NCBI GenBank assembly: GCA_003523945.1
Contig: DOFS01000264.1
Location: 1-5,355 of the forward strand
Direction: 5' to 3'
DNA: 5,355 nt
Origin: Nitrospiraceae bacterium
Lineage (GTDB): Bacteria > Nitrospirota > Nitrospiria > Nitrospirales > UBA8639
In this document: one piece after another, positions 4,706-5,355 of the stretch
How the letters are laid out: each line of letters begins with the position of its first letter
Position numbering within the stretch: the first letter of the stretch is position 1
Program-made: the position numbers and the translations under genes
Notes under the pieces: generated by a model
Told to the model about the DNA's origin: nothing
Databases searched by the model: none
Seen by the model: the letters and a program-made list of their open reading frames with translations, nothing else

Positions 4706-5355
4706 ATGGCCTCAGACGAGCATAAATGGGAACAATTCGCAGAGTGGTGGACCATTTTGGCTGGCCGACATGGCGTCGCAGATAGAACAGAGCAGTTTTT
4801 CCGTCAAGGTCTTGGTCCCCAAAACGCCTTGGACCGGGCGGCTCAAGAAGGCGGGGACTTGGACTATATCTTATTTACGCTCATCCGGCATTGGATCCCC
4901 CCGGTCCTCCCCCCCGCCGGACAGGAACGATCCGCCAAAAACGATTCCGACTATTGGTTGGAGTCAGAACGAATACTGAAAGCCGCAGTCGGTCGACTCC
5001 GGGAACTCAAGCCCGTCATTGATATGCTTACCACACCCAGTCCGCTTGATACGCCGGCTGTCTCGACTCGCCCGGAAGTGGAGGTCGAATTAGCCAACAT
5101 GTTAGAGGGTATTGCAGAAGTGGTCGGAGAGTATGGAGGCCCCGATTACACCTCAATCATCAAAAATTTCGATCCGATTCCCCTTCGTCAAACACAACCA
5201 TTTAAACACAATAAGAAATATAGTGCGGAATTATGGGTGGTCTTTTTATTACGGGAACATTTTCGAAATTTGGGTTTGGGAAAAGATCGAGCTTGGAAGC
5301 TCATCGCCCAACTGGTTGATGCGGCAGATATTTTTCAATCCGACGATCAACCCCA
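4706..5355 (+). CDS. Uncharacterised soluble protein, N-terminal 216 residues (runs off the window)
   Basis: Frame 2 is open from the ATG at 4706 to the last base with no stop, so the gene continues to the right and only its first 216 codons are seen. The preceding in-frame stop is the TGA at 4670-4672 and no other start codon lies between, so the ATG at 4706 is the earliest possible start; no good ribosome binding site precedes it. The product shows no signal peptide or membrane segment, is rich in charged residues and tryptophan near the N-terminus (W8, W14, W15, W63, W84), and appears largely helical. Helical stretches are likely at about 84-108, 124-142 and 173-209, separated by a Pro/Thr-rich linker (110-123). 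I recognise no family or catalytic motif. It is divergent from gpmA and need not be functionally linked to it. The competing frames covering this stretch give low-complexity, arginine- and serine-rich products and are shadows. Confidence 0.85.
   Translation, partial: MASDEHKWEQFAEWWTILAGRHGVADRTEQFFRQGLGPQNALDRAAQEGGDLDYILFTLIRHWIPPVLPPAGQERSAKNDSDYWLESERILKAAVGRLRELKPVIDMLTTPSPLDTPAVSTRPEVEVELANMLEGIAEVVGEYGGPDYTSIIKNFDPIPLRQTQPFKHNKKYSAELWVVFLLREHFRNLGLGKDRAWKLIAQLVDAADIFQSDDQP

Noticed and set aside
4669..4725. An 18-residue open frame starting ATGACC as a possible leader peptide
   Set aside because: No ribosome binding site, no regulatory codon run and no attenuator-like hairpins; its overlap with the real start at 4706 is probably chance.
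4602..4979. A 125-codon open frame on the + strand
   Set aside because: It covers the divergent promoter region and then overlaps the unknown gene from 4706 in another frame; its product is low in complexity and rich in Ser, Arg and Pro.
3157..5345. Loose similarity between the helix of the small acidic protein and the helix at residues 173-209 of the right-edge protein (E/R-x3-L spacing, ending I-F)
   Set aside because: Only scattered amphipathic-helix positions match; this is below what can be separated from chance by eye.

Overview
The window looks like chromosomal DNA of a Gram-negative-type bacterium, most plausibly Nitrospirota (Nitrospira-like). This rests on an Mrp-type ATPase followed by a zinc-ribbon protein with tandem PCP_red domains, a pairing I associate with that group, and on intergenic palindromes of a familiar style. 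The assignment is inference from memory and was not tested by a search.

Left part (1-1204): the C-terminal 201 residues of a GT4-type glycosyltransferase enter from beyond the left edge on the + strand. This DNA is AT-rich (19 of 60 and 18 of 60 G+C in two hand-counted lines, against 31 of 60 in a gpmA line) and looks like the end of a surface-polysaccharide cluster. It is followed by about 540 bases with no convincing gene, holding two palindromes and a possible coding remnant. An 11-bp hairpin at 1148-1177 closes the block and probably terminates the opposing minus-strand operon.

Central part (1205-4577): five genes all run on the minus strand. In transcription order they are gpmA (short 2,3-bisphosphoglycerate-dependent phosphoglycerate mutase), a four-helix membrane protein with an internal duplication, a small acidic protein of unknown function, an Mrp/NBP35-type P-loop ATPase, and a protein with a CxxC zinc ribbon plus two PCP_red domains. 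A hairpin with a T-run directly after gpmA, and a promoter-like sequence before mrp, suggest that this is at least two transcription units. The mrp and PCP_red genes, 49 bases apart, are the tightest pair and probably work together, most likely in iron-sulfur cluster handling.

Right part (4578-5355): a 128-base divergent intergenic region separates gpmA from a + strand gene that starts at 4706 and runs off the right edge. It encodes at least 216 residues of a soluble protein I do not recognise. No CRISPR array, rRNA, tRNA or intact insertion sequence was seen.
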